Positions 34,205-44,077 are shown, counted from the stretch's first letter. The stretch: DNA of 64,000 nt from JALZVT01 sp039029135 (GCA_039029135.1 JBCCGT010000013.1:76405-140404); one strand, 5' to 3'. Notes: generated by a model from the sequence alone, not told the origin. Program-made: numbers and translations.

Positions 34205-35631
34205 TGGCAACGCGCAACCAGCCCCGGGCGTCGCGACCGAACGTCGTCGTTCTGTTTCCCGATCAGCTGCGCGCGCAGTCGCTGCCGCTGTTCGGCGAAA
34301 CCCAGATCGATACGCCGAACATCGACCGCCTGGCCGCCGAGGGGGTGCTGCTGCGCCAGGCGATTTCGAACTGCCCGGTCTGCACGCCGGCGCGCGCGAT
34401 GCTGGTGACGGGCCGCTATCCGCAGACCACGGGGCACCTGATCAACACCACGCGAACGCGCCACAGCGAGATCTCGATCGCCGACGCCTTCGCGCATCAG
34501 GGCTACCGGACCGGCTGGGTGGGCAAGTGGCACCTGCACACGGGGCTGTGGCCGGCGCTTGATCGCATGCCCCAGCATCCCGACTGGGTACCGGAGGGAC
34601 GCGACCGACTGGGCTTCGAATATTGGCGCGCCTATAACCAGCACATGGTCTATTTCGATGGCTTCGTCCATAAGGATGACTGGAACTACGAGCGCTGGGA
34701 CGGCTACGAGACCGATGGCCTCTTGAACTACGGCTTCGAGTTCATGGACGGCTGCGGCGACGATCCGTTTCTGCTGTTCCTGTCCCCGCACCAGCCGCAC
34801 TTCACGCCGTTCGAATTCGCCCCGGCGGAATACTATGAATCGCTGCCGGCGGAGCTCATCCTGCCGGCGAAAGTGCCGGCGTCGCAGCAGGAGAGCTCGC
34901 TCGCGATGTACCGCCACTACCTGGCAATGATTCTGGCCGTGGATCGGATGCTGGGCCGCCTGCTGGACTACCTGGCGCGCAACGACCTCGCAGACAACAC
35001 GATCGTGCTGTTCGCCTCGGACCACGGCACCCAGGGCGGCTCGCAGGGCGTTAATCCCTGGTCGAAGAAGAACCCGTACGATGCGTCGATCCACATACCG
35101 GGCATCGTGCGTTTTCCGGGGCAGATCGCCGCCGGCAGCGAGTCGCAGCAGATCGTCTCGATGGTCGACTGGTTCCCGACGCTCTGCGGGCTGGCCGGCG
35201 TGCCCGTGCCGCGCAGCGTCGAAGGGATGAACCGAGCGCCCGCGCTGCTGGGTGACGAGGCGGGCAACGACTCGGCGTTTCTAATGAACTTCTCGAAGTG
35301 GTTCGACTGGTTTCGCGACGGCGCGGAATGGCGCGGCGTGCGCACCAGAGACCACACCTACGCGCGCTGGCTGAACGGCAGGGTCGAGTTGTATGACCTC
35401 GCGGCGGATCCGCTGCAGACGCAGAACCTGGCGGGCAGCGGCGCGCCCGTCGAGGATCATCTGGCGGCGCTGCTGCGCGACCACCAAGGGCGCCGCCGAG
35501 ACGAGCTGGTGCCCTGCACCGAGTGGCAGGGCTGGCTGGACGAACAGCGGCGCGTCGTCCGCAACGCGTTCGGCCCGCTCAGCCACCCGGAGAGCTCGCC
35601 GGACTGGTCGCTGCTGCAGCCGGCGCGCTAG
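34204..35631 (+). CDS. Sulfatase (type I, formylglycine-dependent)
   Basis: A 475-residue sulfatase. The FGly signature is NCPVCTPARAMLVTGRYP, with CTPAR matching CxPxR. Metal ligands are in PDQLRAQ near the N-terminus (in place of the usual DD) and in FASDHGTQGG. KWHLHTG corresponds to the conserved Lys/His substrate segment. There is no signal peptide, so it acts in the cytoplasm, unlike polysaccharide sulfatases of the periplasm. It needs a formylglycine-generating enzyme; the only FGE-like domain here (in the kinase) does not show both cysteines. Coupled to the aldolase upstream. Confidence 0.9.
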   Translation: MATRNQPRASRPNVVVLFPDQLRAQSLPLFGETQIDTPNIDRLAAEGVLLRQAISNCPVCTPARAMLVTGRYPQTTGHLINTTRTRHSEISIADAFAHQGYRTGWVGKWHLHTGLWPALDRMPQHPDWVPEGRDRLGFEYWRAYNQHMVYFDGFVHKDDWNYERWDGYETDGLLNYGFEFMDGCGDDPFLLFLSPHQPHFTPFEFAPAEYYESLPAELILPAKVPASQQESSLAMYRHYLAMILAVDRMLGRLLDYLARNDLADNTIVLFASDHGTQGGSQGVNPWSKKNPYDASIHIPGIVRFPGQIAAGSESQQIVSMVDWFPTLCGLAGVPVPRSVEGMNRAPALLGDEAGNDSAFLMNFSKWFDWFRDGAEWRGVRTRDHTYARWLNGRVELYDLAADPLQTQNLAGSGAPVEDHLAALLRDHQGRRRDELVPCTEWQGWLDEQRRVVRNAFGPLSHPESSPDWSLLQPAR

Positions 35632-35633
35632 CG

Positions 35634-36497
35634 ATGACGACCCCCTACCCCATCGAAGTCGAGCCCGCGCTGATCGCCGCGTTCAACGAGCGTGGTTTCG
35701 TGACGACACCGGACACGCTGAGCGCGGCCGAGATCGAGCGCTACGGCGCGGCCATCGATCGCGAGGTGGCGGCCCGGACCGCGTCGGATAGCCGCCCTCT
35801 GGTCGACAAGTCGCGCTACGAGCAGTCGTTCATCCAGTGCATGCGGCTGTGGGAGACCAACCCGGAGATCCTGCCGCTGACCGTGCACGCCGGGCTCGCG
35901 GGCGTCGCGGCACAGCTATTGGGCGTGCCCAGCGTGCGGCTCTGGCAGGATCAGGCGCTGTACAAGGAACCCGGCGGCCAGCCCACCACGCCGCATCAGG
36001 ACCAGACCTTCTGGGCGATCGACACCGCATCACTGATCAGCGCCTGGATACCGCTGGAGGACGTCACCGCCCGGCGCGGCGCGATGGCTTACGTGCCGGG
36101 TTCGCACCGGGCGGGCCGCCTGCGGGTCGTCGACATCACGCACAGCACCACGCCTTACGACATTCTGGATGATCCCGCCTTGGCGGGCGCACGGCCACAA
36201 ACGATCGAGGTCGAGGCGGGATCGGTCGTGTGGCATCACGGCCTCACCGTGCATCAGGCGGCAGCGAACGAGAGCAACCAAACGCGCCGCGTGTTTACCG
36301 TCGTGTACGTGGCGAGCGACGCTACCCGCGACAAAGCCTGGCCGACCTATCCGCTGGACCGCGAGAACATCGGCGTCGGGGAGACGCTGCGAGGGCCCAG
36401 CATGCCGGTGCTCTGGCCGCCGCCCGACGAGCCGCCCGTTCCACCTTCGACCGTCGGGGAGCCTACCGGACCGCAACAAGGGACGACGGCCGGCTAG
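35634..36497 (+). CDS. Phytanoyl-CoA dioxygenase (PhyH)-family protein
   Basis: A 287-residue Fe(II)/2-oxoglutarate oxygenase. The iron ligands are H-x-D in TTPHQDQTFWAID and the distal His in TVHQAAANES, with the co-substrate Arg in QTRRVFTVVY. LEDVTARRGAMAYVPGSHRAG is the typical PhyH stretch. It may hydroxylate an acyl-CoA, betaine or secondary metabolite. The ATG at 35634 follows the sulfatase stop by 2 nt, so it is the last gene of the dihydroorotase-aldolase-sulfatase operon. The C-terminal 20 residues are Pro-rich and low in complexity. Convergent with the BVMO gene. Confidence 0.87.
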   Translation: MTTPYPIEVEPALIAAFNERGFVTTPDTLSAAEIERYGAAIDREVAARTASDSRPLVDKSRYEQSFIQCMRLWETNPEILPLTVHAGLAGVAAQLLGVPSVRLWQDQALYKEPGGQPTTPHQDQTFWAIDTASLISAWIPLEDVTARRGAMAYVPGSHRAGRLRVVDITHSTTPYDILDDPALAGARPQTIEVEAGSVVWHHGLTVHQAAANESNQTRRVFTVVYVASDATRDKAWPTYPLDRENIGVGETLRGPSMPVLWPPPDEPPVPPSTVGEPTGPQQGTTAG

Positions 36498-36518
36498 CGG
36501 CCCTCGTTCAGCGCTTGC

Positions 36519-38456
36519 CTAGACGCTCCGATAGTTCGCGGCGTCGACCGCTCGCGTCTGCTGCCAGAACTCGAGCATCGTAAACGGCCAGTTTTGGGTG
36601 ATGTGGCCGCTCGCGTTCTTGTACCAGGTGTTCACGTTCGAGCGGCCCCAGGCCATGCCCCGATTCCCCTCGTCGACCCAGTCGTTGTAGGCGTCGAACG
36701 CATCGCGCGTGACGTCGATCGCACCCGAGCCTTCCATTGCCAGCGCAAGGCAGCCGAGGATGTAGCGCACCTCGCATTCGGAAAAGAACACGATGCTGCC
36801 GTTCACCACGATATTGGTGTTCGGCCCGTAGCAGAAGAACAGGTTCGGAAAGCCGGGCATGGTCACGCCCTTGAAAGCCCGCGCCTCGTCGTCCCAGACG
36901 TCGTGCAGATCCGCGCCGTCCGCGCCGATGATCTGCATCGGCTGCAGGAAACCGCTCGCCTGAAAACCGGTGGCATAGATCAGCACGTCGAACTCGTGCT
37001 GCGCGCCCGATGCGCAGGTCACGCCAGCAGGCGTTATCTCCGCGATCGGATCGGTCACCAGACTGACGTTATCGCGCTGCAGCGCGCCCAGATAGCGGCC
37101 GTCGTCGATGAGCGCACGCTTGGCGCCCGGTGGATAGCTGGGCGTGCAGGCCGCCAGCAGATCCGGTCGCTCGGCGAGCTGTTCCGCGAGGTTCGCCTCG
37201 AGCGCCTCGCGAAATGCCTGATTGAGTTCACCGACTGAGTGTTCGCCGCGATTCCAGCCGTCGTCGGCCCGCACCGCGTCGAGCAGACCCTCCGCCGTAC
37301 GCCAGAACATCGCGAAGCGAAACCACTTCGCGTAGAACGGCACCGAGCGCAACAGCCAGTGCATGCTCTGCGGCACCTCCTGGAAGTAGTCCGGATTCGC
37401 GACCATCCAGGGCGGGGTGCGCTGAAACTGTGTCACCGATGCCGCGCTCTCGGCGACGATGGGGAGAAACTGAAACGCGCTCGCGCCCGTGCCGATGACG
37501 CCAACCCGCTTGCCCGATAGATCGTGCTCGTGTTCCCACTGGGCAGAATGAAAAGAGATGCCGGCGAAAGAGCCAGACCCCTTGATGTCCGGCCAGCGCG
37601 GGCGGTTGAGCTGCCCGACGGCGCTGATGACCGCGTTCGCGGTCACCTCGCGCGTTGCGGCCGCGGCATCGCCCGCGGCGGCGATCGTCACCCGCCAGCG
37701 CCGCGCGTTTTCGTCCCAGCGCGCCTGCTGCACTTCGGCGCCGAACTCGATGTGCTCGCGCAGCGCGTACTCGTTCGCGGTGTCGGCGAAATAATCGCGC
37801 AGCACCGCCTGTGCCGAATAGTGCTGCGGCCAGTCCTTGGGTTTGAACGAATAAGAGTAGACGTGATTCGGGCTATCCACGCGGCAGCCGGGGTAGGTGT
37901 TCTCGAACCAGGTGCCGCCGACGTCCGCGTTCTTCTCGATTACCGTGAACGGGATACCCGCCTGCTGCAGTCGCACGGCAGAGAGCAGCCCCGACATGCC
38001 TGCACCGATGATCAGCACGCTGAAGTCCGCGCGCTGTTCGACCGCCACGCTCTCGATCGCGGGCTGGTGATAAGGATCTTCGCCGTTGAGCGACAGCTCG
38101 GACGTCAGGAACTCGATGTAGTCCTCGCCGAGTTCGCGACCGGTGAGAAAACCCAGCATCTCCTGCAGTTCTTCCCGACTCGGCATGTAGTGCTCGCCGG
38201 CGTCGCGCGGGCCGCCGTCGCGATAGGCGGCGATGGCCTCGAGCGCCATGGCGCGCACCCTGGCGCGCTGTTCGTCCGTCAGCCCATCATCCGGATTCAG
38301 AAATTCCTGCAGCAGGCTGATGTCACCGCGCAGGTGATCCATGCTGCCGGTGAGGTGCACGAGCGCCAGCATCAGCGCCGCGGTGTCGGCGGCCTCCAGG
38401 TGTGCGGCGATCGCCGTGTCGTCGAGCGTAATCCGATCGAGTGAATCCTGATGCAT
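36519..38456 (-). CDS. Baeyer-Villiger flavin monooxygenase (4-hydroxyacetophenone monooxygenase-like)
   Basis: A 645-residue flavoprotein. The FAD motif is VLIIGAGMSGLLSA; the BVMO fingerprint FxGxxxHxxxW appears as FAGISFHSAQW, followed by the NADPH loop VGVIGTGASAFQF. An N-terminal extension of about 140 residues before the FAD domain is characteristic of 4-hydroxyacetophenone monooxygenase rather than cyclohexanone monooxygenase. It would convert a ketone to an ester using NADPH and O2, possibly feeding the esterases in the window. Start ATG at 38456 follows GGGGAGGG. Upstream neighbour in the same direction is the nitronate monooxygenase. Confidence 0.88.
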   Translation of the reverse strand: MHQDSLDRITLDDTAIAAHLEAADTAALMLALVHLTGSMDHLRGDISLLQEFLNPDDGLTDEQRARVRAMALEAIAAYRDGGPRDAGEHYMPSREELQEMLGFLTGRELGEDYIEFLTSELSLNGEDPYHQPAIESVAVEQRADFSVLIIGAGMSGLLSAVRLQQAGIPFTVIEKNADVGGTWFENTYPGCRVDSPNHVYSYSFKPKDWPQHYSAQAVLRDYFADTANEYALREHIEFGAEVQQARWDENARRWRVTIAAAGDAAAATREVTANAVISAVGQLNRPRWPDIKGSGSFAGISFHSAQWEHEHDLSGKRVGVIGTGASAFQFLPIVAESAASVTQFQRTPPWMVANPDYFQEVPQSMHWLLRSVPFYAKWFRFAMFWRTAEGLLDAVRADDGWNRGEHSVGELNQAFREALEANLAEQLAERPDLLAACTPSYPPGAKRALIDDGRYLGALQRDNVSLVTDPIAEITPAGVTCASGAQHEFDVLIYATGFQASGFLQPMQIIGADGADLHDVWDDEARAFKGVTMPGFPNLFFCYGPNTNIVVNGSIVFFSECEVRYILGCLALAMEGSGAIDVTRDAFDAYNDWVDEGNRGMAWGRSNVNTWYKNASGHITQNWPFTMLEFWQQTRAVDAANYRSV

Positions 38457-38528
38457 GGTCCCTCCCCAATATCGATTGTCCCATCGCGCCCGTCACCGGC
38501 GCTGCGGCAGCGCGCCGTCCCCGCGCTG

Positions 38529-39470
38529 CTAGTCCCCGTACTGCTGCGCGAGACCGCCGACGGTTGCGAAGAACTCTGCCTTGACGTCGCCAATGATGTC
38601 GGCGACGGGTCGCACGGCGTCGATCCGACCACAGACCTGCCCGGTCAGCGCAATGCTCGCCTCGAGATCGCCGCCGAAATAGAGATCGAGAATGTTGCCG
38701 CGCATCTCGCCCATCGCATTCGTTTCGACGTCGCGCTCCAAGCGCGTCGTTTTCTCGGTACGCAGCGCGCGCAGTGCGGGCGAGTGAAAGCGATTGAGAA
38801 ACACCGTGTCGGTTTCCTTCGCTTCGACGATCGCGTCTTTCCAGTTACTGTGTACGGGCGATTCGGCCGCGGACACCATGCGCGTGCCCATCTGCACGCC
38901 CTCGGCGCCCAGCGCAAACGCGGCAGCCATCGACGCGCCATCGACAAAACCACCGGCGGCAATGATCGGCACGTCGACTTTCGAGCGTACGAGCGGCAGC
39001 AGCACCATGGTGCTGACGTCGCGCGGATTCTTGAAACCGCCGCCCTCGCTGCCTTCGACGATCAGCCCATCGACGCCGCAGTCGACGGCCTTCAGCGCCG
39101 CATCGAGGCTCGGCACGACATGAAACACGGTCAGCCCGCCCTCTTTCAGGACGCCGGTATAGCGCTCCGGGCTGCCGGCGGAGGTCGTGACGAACGTAAC
39201 GCCCTGATCGATCACGAACTCGGCGATGTTCGGATCGCGTACGAACGCCTGGGCGATGTTGACGCCGAACGGCTTGTCGGTGAGATCCCGCATCTTGCGG
39301 ATCTCGTCCTTCACCGCGTCCAGCTCGCCGGAGGACGTTTCGATGATGCCCATGCCGCCCGCGTTCGAGACGGCGGACGCGAGCTGCGAGCGCGCGATCC
39401 AGCCCATGGGTGCCTGGACGAGCGGCACCTCGACGCCGAGCATGTCGGTGACCCGATTGTTGAAAGCCAT
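38529..39470 (-). CDS. Nitronate monooxygenase (2-nitropropane dioxygenase type)
   Basis: A 313-residue FMN-dependent TIM-barrel. Typical parts are PLVQAPMGWIARSQLASAVSNAGGMG, FGVNIAQAFVRDPN, GLIVEGSEGGG (FMN-phosphate region), PIIAAGGFVDGASMAAAFALGAEGVQMGT and a C-terminal TGQVCGRI. The family oxidises alkyl nitronates, but many members act as enoyl-reductase-like or unknown flavoenzymes. Start ATG at 39470 has AAGGGGAA upstream. Lies in a leftward series with the acyl-CoA ligase and the BVMO, suggesting joint catabolic use. Confidence 0.87.
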   Translation of the reverse strand: MAFNNRVTDMLGVEVPLVQAPMGWIARSQLASAVSNAGGMGIIETSSGELDAVKDEIRKMRDLTDKPFGVNIAQAFVRDPNIAEFVIDQGVTFVTTSAGSPERYTGVLKEGGLTVFHVVPSLDAALKAVDCGVDGLIVEGSEGGGFKNPRDVSTMVLLPLVRSKVDVPIIAAGGFVDGASMAAAFALGAEGVQMGTRMVSAAESPVHSNWKDAIVEAKETDTVFLNRFHSPALRALRTEKTTRLERDVETNAMGEMRGNILDLYFGGDLEASIALTGQVCGRIDAVRPVADIIGDVKAEFFATVGGLAQQYGD

Positions 39471-39509
39471 CGCTGTTTCCCCTTGCCGTGGCTGTGTGAT
39501 TGGGTTCGC

Positions 39510-41165
39510 CTACCCAGCCGAGCTTTCGCGCAGATCGGGCAGCGTGTAGCCCTTCGCGTCGAGATCGGCGCGCACGACCTTCTTGTCCATCTTGCCGGTG
39601 GACGTCAGCGGGATGTCATCCACGTAGAGCACGTCGTCCGGTAACTGCCACTTGGCAAACTTGGTTTCGCAGTGCGCGAGGATCTGCTCGGCCGACACGT
39701 CCGCGCCCGGCTCTAGAATTACGAGCGCGACCGGCCGTTCGTCCCACTTGGGATGCGGCTGGGCCACCACGCAGGCCTGCGCGACGCCGTCGACGCCACA
39801 GATGTGGTTCTCTAGATCCACCGAGGAGATCCACTCGCCGCCGCTCTTCACCAGATCCTTGGAGCGGTCGCTCAGGATCAGGTACTCCTCCTTGTCGATC
39901 TTGCCGACGTCGCCGGTGATCAGCCAGCCGTCGTGAAACTTATCCGGCTGCGGGTTGTTGTAGTACTCGCTGCAGATCCAGGGACCGCGGATCAGAATCT
40001 CGCCGACCGATTCGCCGTCGTGGGGCAGACGATTGAAGTTCTCGTCAAAGACGTCGATTTCCAAACCCGGCATGAGCTGCCCGGCCTTGGCGACGTTCTC
40101 GAACTGCTCGTCCTCCGAGATCCCGAGCTGCGAACGCTTCATCACGCGCCGCGACAGCGTCGCAAGCGGACTGGTCTCGGTCATCCCCCAGCCCTGAATC
40201 ATCTCGACGCCCAGGGTGTCCCAGTACCAGCGAATCAGGCTTGGCGGCGGCGCGGAGCCACCGCAGGTCAACCGGCTGAGTGCCGACATGTCGTAATCCG
40301 CCGGGTTCGCCTCGACGAGGCCCATAACCCCCTGCCAGATGGTCGGCACCCCTGCGGACAGCGTCACCCCCTCGTCCGCCATGATCCGCGCGAGGCGGGC
40401 GGGATCCATGAATCGGTGCGGCATGACCTGCTTGCAGCCGAGCATGGTCGCGCTCCAGGGGATGCCCCAGCCCATGGCGTGGAACATCGGTACGATGCCG
40501 CAGACGCAGTCGGCGGCGGACAGCCCCATCGAATCGGTCATGCACTGCGCCATCGTGTGCATGTACTGAGAGCGATGCTCGTACTCCACGCCCTTGGGAT
40601 TGCCGGTGGTGCCGCTGGTATAGCACAGCCCCATGGGCGAGTTTTCGTCGATCAGCGGCCACTCGTAGTCGGTGGGCTTGCCGTCGATGAAGTCCTCGTA
40701 GTCGATGGGGTTCGGCAGCTCCGTCGACCAGCCCTCGAAGCCTTCTTCTGTGGCAACCACGATGCGCTCGACGCTGGGCATCCGGTCCTTGAGTTTCTCG
40801 AGCAGCGGCAGGGTGTCGGCATCCGCGATGATGATCTTGTCCTGCGCGTGATCGATGATGTATTCGAGATCGGTATCCGACAGGCGGACGTTGAGGGTGT
40901 GCAGCACGGCGCCCATGCAGGCGATGGCGTGATACGCCTCGAGATGTCGCGAGCCGTTCCACATGAAGGTGCCGACGCGGTCGCCGATACCGATGCCGGC
41001 ATCGCGCAGCGCGTGCGCGAGCTGATGCGCTCGATTGCGGGTCTCGAGATAGGTCTGGCGCCGCACGCCGGTCTCTGTGGCGGTGACGATCTCTTCGTTC
41101 GGCGCGACGCGCGCACCGCGATCGAGCAATAGCGACATCAACAGCGGCGTGTGCTGCATAGCCAT
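39510..41165 (-). CDS. Long-chain acyl-CoA ligase (FadD-like, ANL family)
   Basis: A 551-residue adenylate-forming CoA ligase. The P-loop is LCYTSGTTGNPKGVEYEH, motif A5 is GWGMTETSPL, the hinge Asp is in DGWLITGDVGKIDKEEYLILSDRSKDLVKSGG and the catalytic Lys is in LTSTGKMDKKVVR. It resembles medium/long-chain fatty-acid or carboxylate CoA ligases with no membrane helix. It activates a carboxylic acid to its CoA thioester, perhaps entry of a BVMO-ester product into beta-oxidation. I take the ATG at 41165, after GGGGGAA, rather than 41180. Leftmost direction shared with NMO and BVMO. Confidence 0.9.
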   Translation of the reverse strand: MAMQHTPLLMSLLLDRGARVAPNEEIVTATETGVRRQTYLETRNRAHQLAHALRDAGIGIGDRVGTFMWNGSRHLEAYHAIACMGAVLHTLNVRLSDTDLEYIIDHAQDKIIIADADTLPLLEKLKDRMPSVERIVVATEEGFEGWSTELPNPIDYEDFIDGKPTDYEWPLIDENSPMGLCYTSGTTGNPKGVEYEHRSQYMHTMAQCMTDSMGLSAADCVCGIVPMFHAMGWGIPWSATMLGCKQVMPHRFMDPARLARIMADEGVTLSAGVPTIWQGVMGLVEANPADYDMSALSRLTCGGSAPPPSLIRWYWDTLGVEMIQGWGMTETSPLATLSRRVMKRSQLGISEDEQFENVAKAGQLMPGLEIDVFDENFNRLPHDGESVGEILIRGPWICSEYYNNPQPDKFHDGWLITGDVGKIDKEEYLILSDRSKDLVKSGGEWISSVDLENHICGVDGVAQACVVAQPHPKWDERPVALVILEPGADVSAEQILAHCETKFAKWQLPDDVLYVDDIPLTSTGKMDKKVVRADLDAKGYTLPDLRESSAG

Positions 41166-41281
41166 GATGATTTCCCCCATTCGGCAGCCGGCCCGCGGCG
41201 CGCGGACACAAGGGGAGCATCATAGCAACCATCGGGAGGACGCGGCGGCTGCGCGCGCCGCGCGACCGCCGGGGTACGAGG

Positions 41282-42937
41282 TCAGGCGGCGCGTTCGCCC
41301 GGTTCGATCATCTCGCTCTCAGCCCCGGAGGGAACCGCGGCGAGATCGGCGGCCAGGCGCTCTTCGAGTGCCAGCCGCTGCTCGCTCTGGTCGGCGGCGC
41401 TCCAATCGAGCATCGCCGCCATGCGCTCGGACGCCTCCGGTATGACCTCGGCGAGCTCGTCGGGCTCGTACCAGCCAATGCGCAGCCGACGATAGATAAG
41501 GTCCTCGAGACTGCGGGCACTCTCGGTGCGCACGGCCCACTCGATCTCTTCGCGAAACACCGAGGGGCTGATCGGCTGCGGGTCGTCGCCGAGCACGGCC
41601 TCGACCTCGCTGCCGTACAGCCGCACGAGCCGCGTGCTCGAACGCTCGTCGAGCTGATAGCGCGCCGCGATGCGGCCGGCCTCGGCGCCGAGATCGAAGG
41701 CTGCCTCAAACTCACCACCAGGCAGAGGCGCGAGCGGGTCGCTCATCGTCACGTCCTCTGCGAGTTGCGTTGCCACCTGCTTCAGGACATCGTCAGCCAT
41801 CTTCCGAAACGCCGTCAGCTTGCCGCCGGCGATGGTGATCACTCCGTCCTCGTGTACCCAGATCTCGTCCTTGCGGGACATTTCACGCGCCGATTTGCCG
41901 GGCTGGTGAATCAGGGGACGCAGTCCCGCCCAGGTCGCGACGACGTCGCTGCGATCCAGCTTGGGTCCGCGCAGCACCTGGGTGACGGGTTTGAGCAGAT
42001 AGTCGATGTCCTCGCCCGTGACGCTCGGCCAGACCTCCGGGCCGCCGTCGTGGCTGGTATCGGTCGTGCCGATGTAGGTGACCGCGCCACGCGGGATGAC
42101 GAACAGCACCCGTCCGTCCGGCGCAGGCACATAGATCATGTTGCGCACCGGCAGCCGAGCATGCGGCACGGCGATGTGCACGCCCTTGGACAGGTGCAGC
42201 CGGGGCTCTTCGCCGCCATCCGCCATGCCAACCTCGTCGAGCACACGCTCGGCCCAGGGTCCCGCGGCGTTGATGACGGCGCGCGTGCGGATTTCGATCT
42301 CGTTGCCACTAAGCCGATCCCGAACGCGGACGCGGAAGCGCTCGCCCTGACGTCGCACGCCGATCACCTGCGCGTGGTTGGCAACCGACGCGCCGCTGTG
42401 AACCGCGGCGCGCAGCGTCGCCAGGACGAGGCGCGCATCGTCAGTGAGATACTCGCGATAGGCGTAGGCGCCCTTGAAGGCGCTCGCTTTGAACTCCGGC
42501 TCGAGCGCGCTCAGCTGCGAGCCGACCAGATAGCGCCGCCTGTCGGCGTCTTCCACCTGACCGAGTCGCTCGTAGAGGCTCAGGCCGACGCCGAGTTTGA
42601 GCCGCTCGAAGCCGCTGGAGACCGGCACCAGCATATCGAGCGGTTCCGCCAGATGCGGCGCCATCGCATAGACGCTCTTGCGCTCCAGCGCCGCCTCGCG
42701 GACCAGCGCGAAGTCGAGCATGGCCAGATAGCGCAAACCGCCGTGGATGAGCTTGGTCGAGCGACTCGAGGTGCCGCTCGCGAAATCCTCCGCATCGAAC
42801 AGCAGCGTCGATAGGCCCGCCGCGGCGGCCTGGCGCGCGATGCCGGCGCCGGTGATGCCACCGCCGATGATGACGAGATCGTGTAGCCGCTTGGATAGCC
42901 CCTTCAGGCGTCGATCCAGACAAACGGGCTTACTCAT
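41282..42937 (-). CDS. glpD: Aerobic glycerol-3-phosphate dehydrogenase
   Basis: A 551-residue FAD enzyme of the inner membrane face that oxidises sn-glycerol-3-phosphate to dihydroxyacetone phosphate and reduces quinone. The dinucleotide motif is DLVIIGGGITGAGIARQAA; family signatures are SSRSTKLIHGGLRYLA and the C-terminal DAO domain with ITIAGGKLTAFRKMADDV. Length is slightly above E. coli GlpD (501) with a C-terminal extension rich in Glu/Ala. No glpF, glpK or glpR gene adjoins, so it is probably transcribed alone. The ATG at 42937 has a weakly spaced GGAG upstream. Confidence 0.92.
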   Translation of the reverse strand: MSKPVCLDRRLKGLSKRLHDLVIIGGGITGAGIARQAAAAGLSTLLFDAEDFASGTSSRSTKLIHGGLRYLAMLDFALVREAALERKSVYAMAPHLAEPLDMLVPVSSGFERLKLGVGLSLYERLGQVEDADRRRYLVGSQLSALEPEFKASAFKGAYAYREYLTDDARLVLATLRAAVHSGASVANHAQVIGVRRQGERFRVRVRDRLSGNEIEIRTRAVINAAGPWAERVLDEVGMADGGEEPRLHLSKGVHIAVPHARLPVRNMIYVPAPDGRVLFVIPRGAVTYIGTTDTSHDGGPEVWPSVTGEDIDYLLKPVTQVLRGPKLDRSDVVATWAGLRPLIHQPGKSAREMSRKDEIWVHEDGVITIAGGKLTAFRKMADDVLKQVATQLAEDVTMSDPLAPLPGGEFEAAFDLGAEAGRIAARYQLDERSSTRLVRLYGSEVEAVLGDDPQPISPSVFREEIEWAVRTESARSLEDLIYRRLRIGWYEPDELAEVIPEASERMAAMLDWSAADQSEQRLALEERLAADLAAVPSGAESEMIEPGERAA

Positions 42938-43021
42938 GTTGTTGCTACTCCGCCCCGCAGGGCTTACTAAAATTCGGGCCGCGCGCGGCGGCTGTGGTCT
43001 GTTGTTCCGATAGATGCTCGT

Positions 43022-44077
43022 CTAGCGCGTCCGGCCCGTGATCGTCATGCCCACTCGGAAGGTCACATCCGATACGGCCGCACCCGCCAGGTCTTCGACG
43101 ACCGCGATCTCCACACCGACGCGGTCGCTCAGATGCAGGCGACCGCCCAGCGTGCCAAGCAGCGCGCCGTCGCCGAGCTGCGCCGGGCCGGCATCATACA
43201 GCGCCGAGTGCGCGTCGAGCTGGCCGACGAACTCAACGACCCGGCCCAGACGCAGCGCCAGGCCAAAGTGCCCTTGGCCGACGAAGCGACGCTGCTCTTC
43301 CGACCACAGATCGCCGCGCCCGAGCCAGGTCGCCGCAGCCGCGGCGCTCATCAACAGCCGGTTGCTCAGGCTGCGGTAATACTCGAGACCAACAGCCAGA
43401 TCGGTGGCGCCGGAGCCGCGCAGCGCGTCGCTGGCGCCGGTAGGCAGTTTTAGCTGCGCCCGAGCCACGAGCGTCGCGGCGTCGCCGGCAAAGAGCTCGC
43501 GCGCCGCGCGCAGGCGCAGATCGCCGATCCCGTCGCTGCGCTCGGTGAGCGCAAGCCGCGTCTCGCCAGAGGCGATCAGTTCATAGTCGAGCCGATCCTG
43601 GGCCTCGCTCGAGCGACCGCCGTTGGGAAACCCAAACAGGTCGTGAAACTCTTCGATGAAGCCATCGAAGACCCCGCCACTATGGACAACCAGCGGCAGC
43701 TCGGCGGCGAGTTCCCAGCGATCGCCGAGCGGCCACGCGGCCCCGAGTCGATAGACCGCCGTCTCGCCGTCCAGGCGCGCCAGATCTCCGGCGGCGGAAA
43801 GGCTCCCGGAGAAGCTGTTTACCGCCGCAACATCGACCAGCAGCCGCGGTCCGCGCGTCAGCCGCCCGTGCGGCGCAAGCAGGCCAAACGGCTGGGCGAA
43901 GGGCGAGGTGTTGCGTATGTCGAGGGGCGATCCGGACGCGACCGGCGCGGCGAATGCCAACGCAGCGACGGCGCTCAGCAGGCAGAACAGTCGCCCGCGC
44001 AAACGACGGCCGAGCGAAACGGTCGCGAGCGGCGTGCCGCTGGCCGGCGGCTGTGAGGGGACAGGCGTCACTGACAT
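43022..44077 (-). CDS. DUF3187-family outer-membrane protein
   Basis: A 351-residue exported protein. A long leader leads to the signal segment LFCLLSAVAALAFAAPVASG, then LDIRNTSPFAQPFGL, the DUF3187 opening, and a run of amphipathic strands (VDVAAVNSF, AVYRLGAAWPLGDRWELAAELPL, ATDLAVGLEYYRSLSNRLLM). The C-terminus ends in strand GMTITGRTR. Function unknown; family members are predicted porin-like. The start is uncertain: ATG at 44077 is used, while an in-frame reading goes to 44143, and neither has a strong ribosome site. Lies downstream of the MurA-like gene, with a 134-nt gap. Confidence 0.75.
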   Translation of the reverse strand: MSVTPVPSQPPASGTPLATVSLGRRLRGRLFCLLSAVAALAFAAPVASGSPLDIRNTSPFAQPFGLLAPHGRLTRGPRLLVDVAAVNSFSGSLSAAGDLARLDGETAVYRLGAAWPLGDRWELAAELPLVVHSGGVFDGFIEEFHDLFGFPNGGRSSEAQDRLDYELIASGETRLALTERSDGIGDLRLRAARELFAGDAATLVARAQLKLPTGASDALRGSGATDLAVGLEYYRSLSNRLLMSAAAAATWLGRGDLWSEEQRRFVGQGHFGLALRLGRVVEFVGQLDAHSALYDAGPAQLGDGALLGTLGGRLHLSDRVGVEIAVVEDLAGAAVSDVTFRVGMTITGRTR

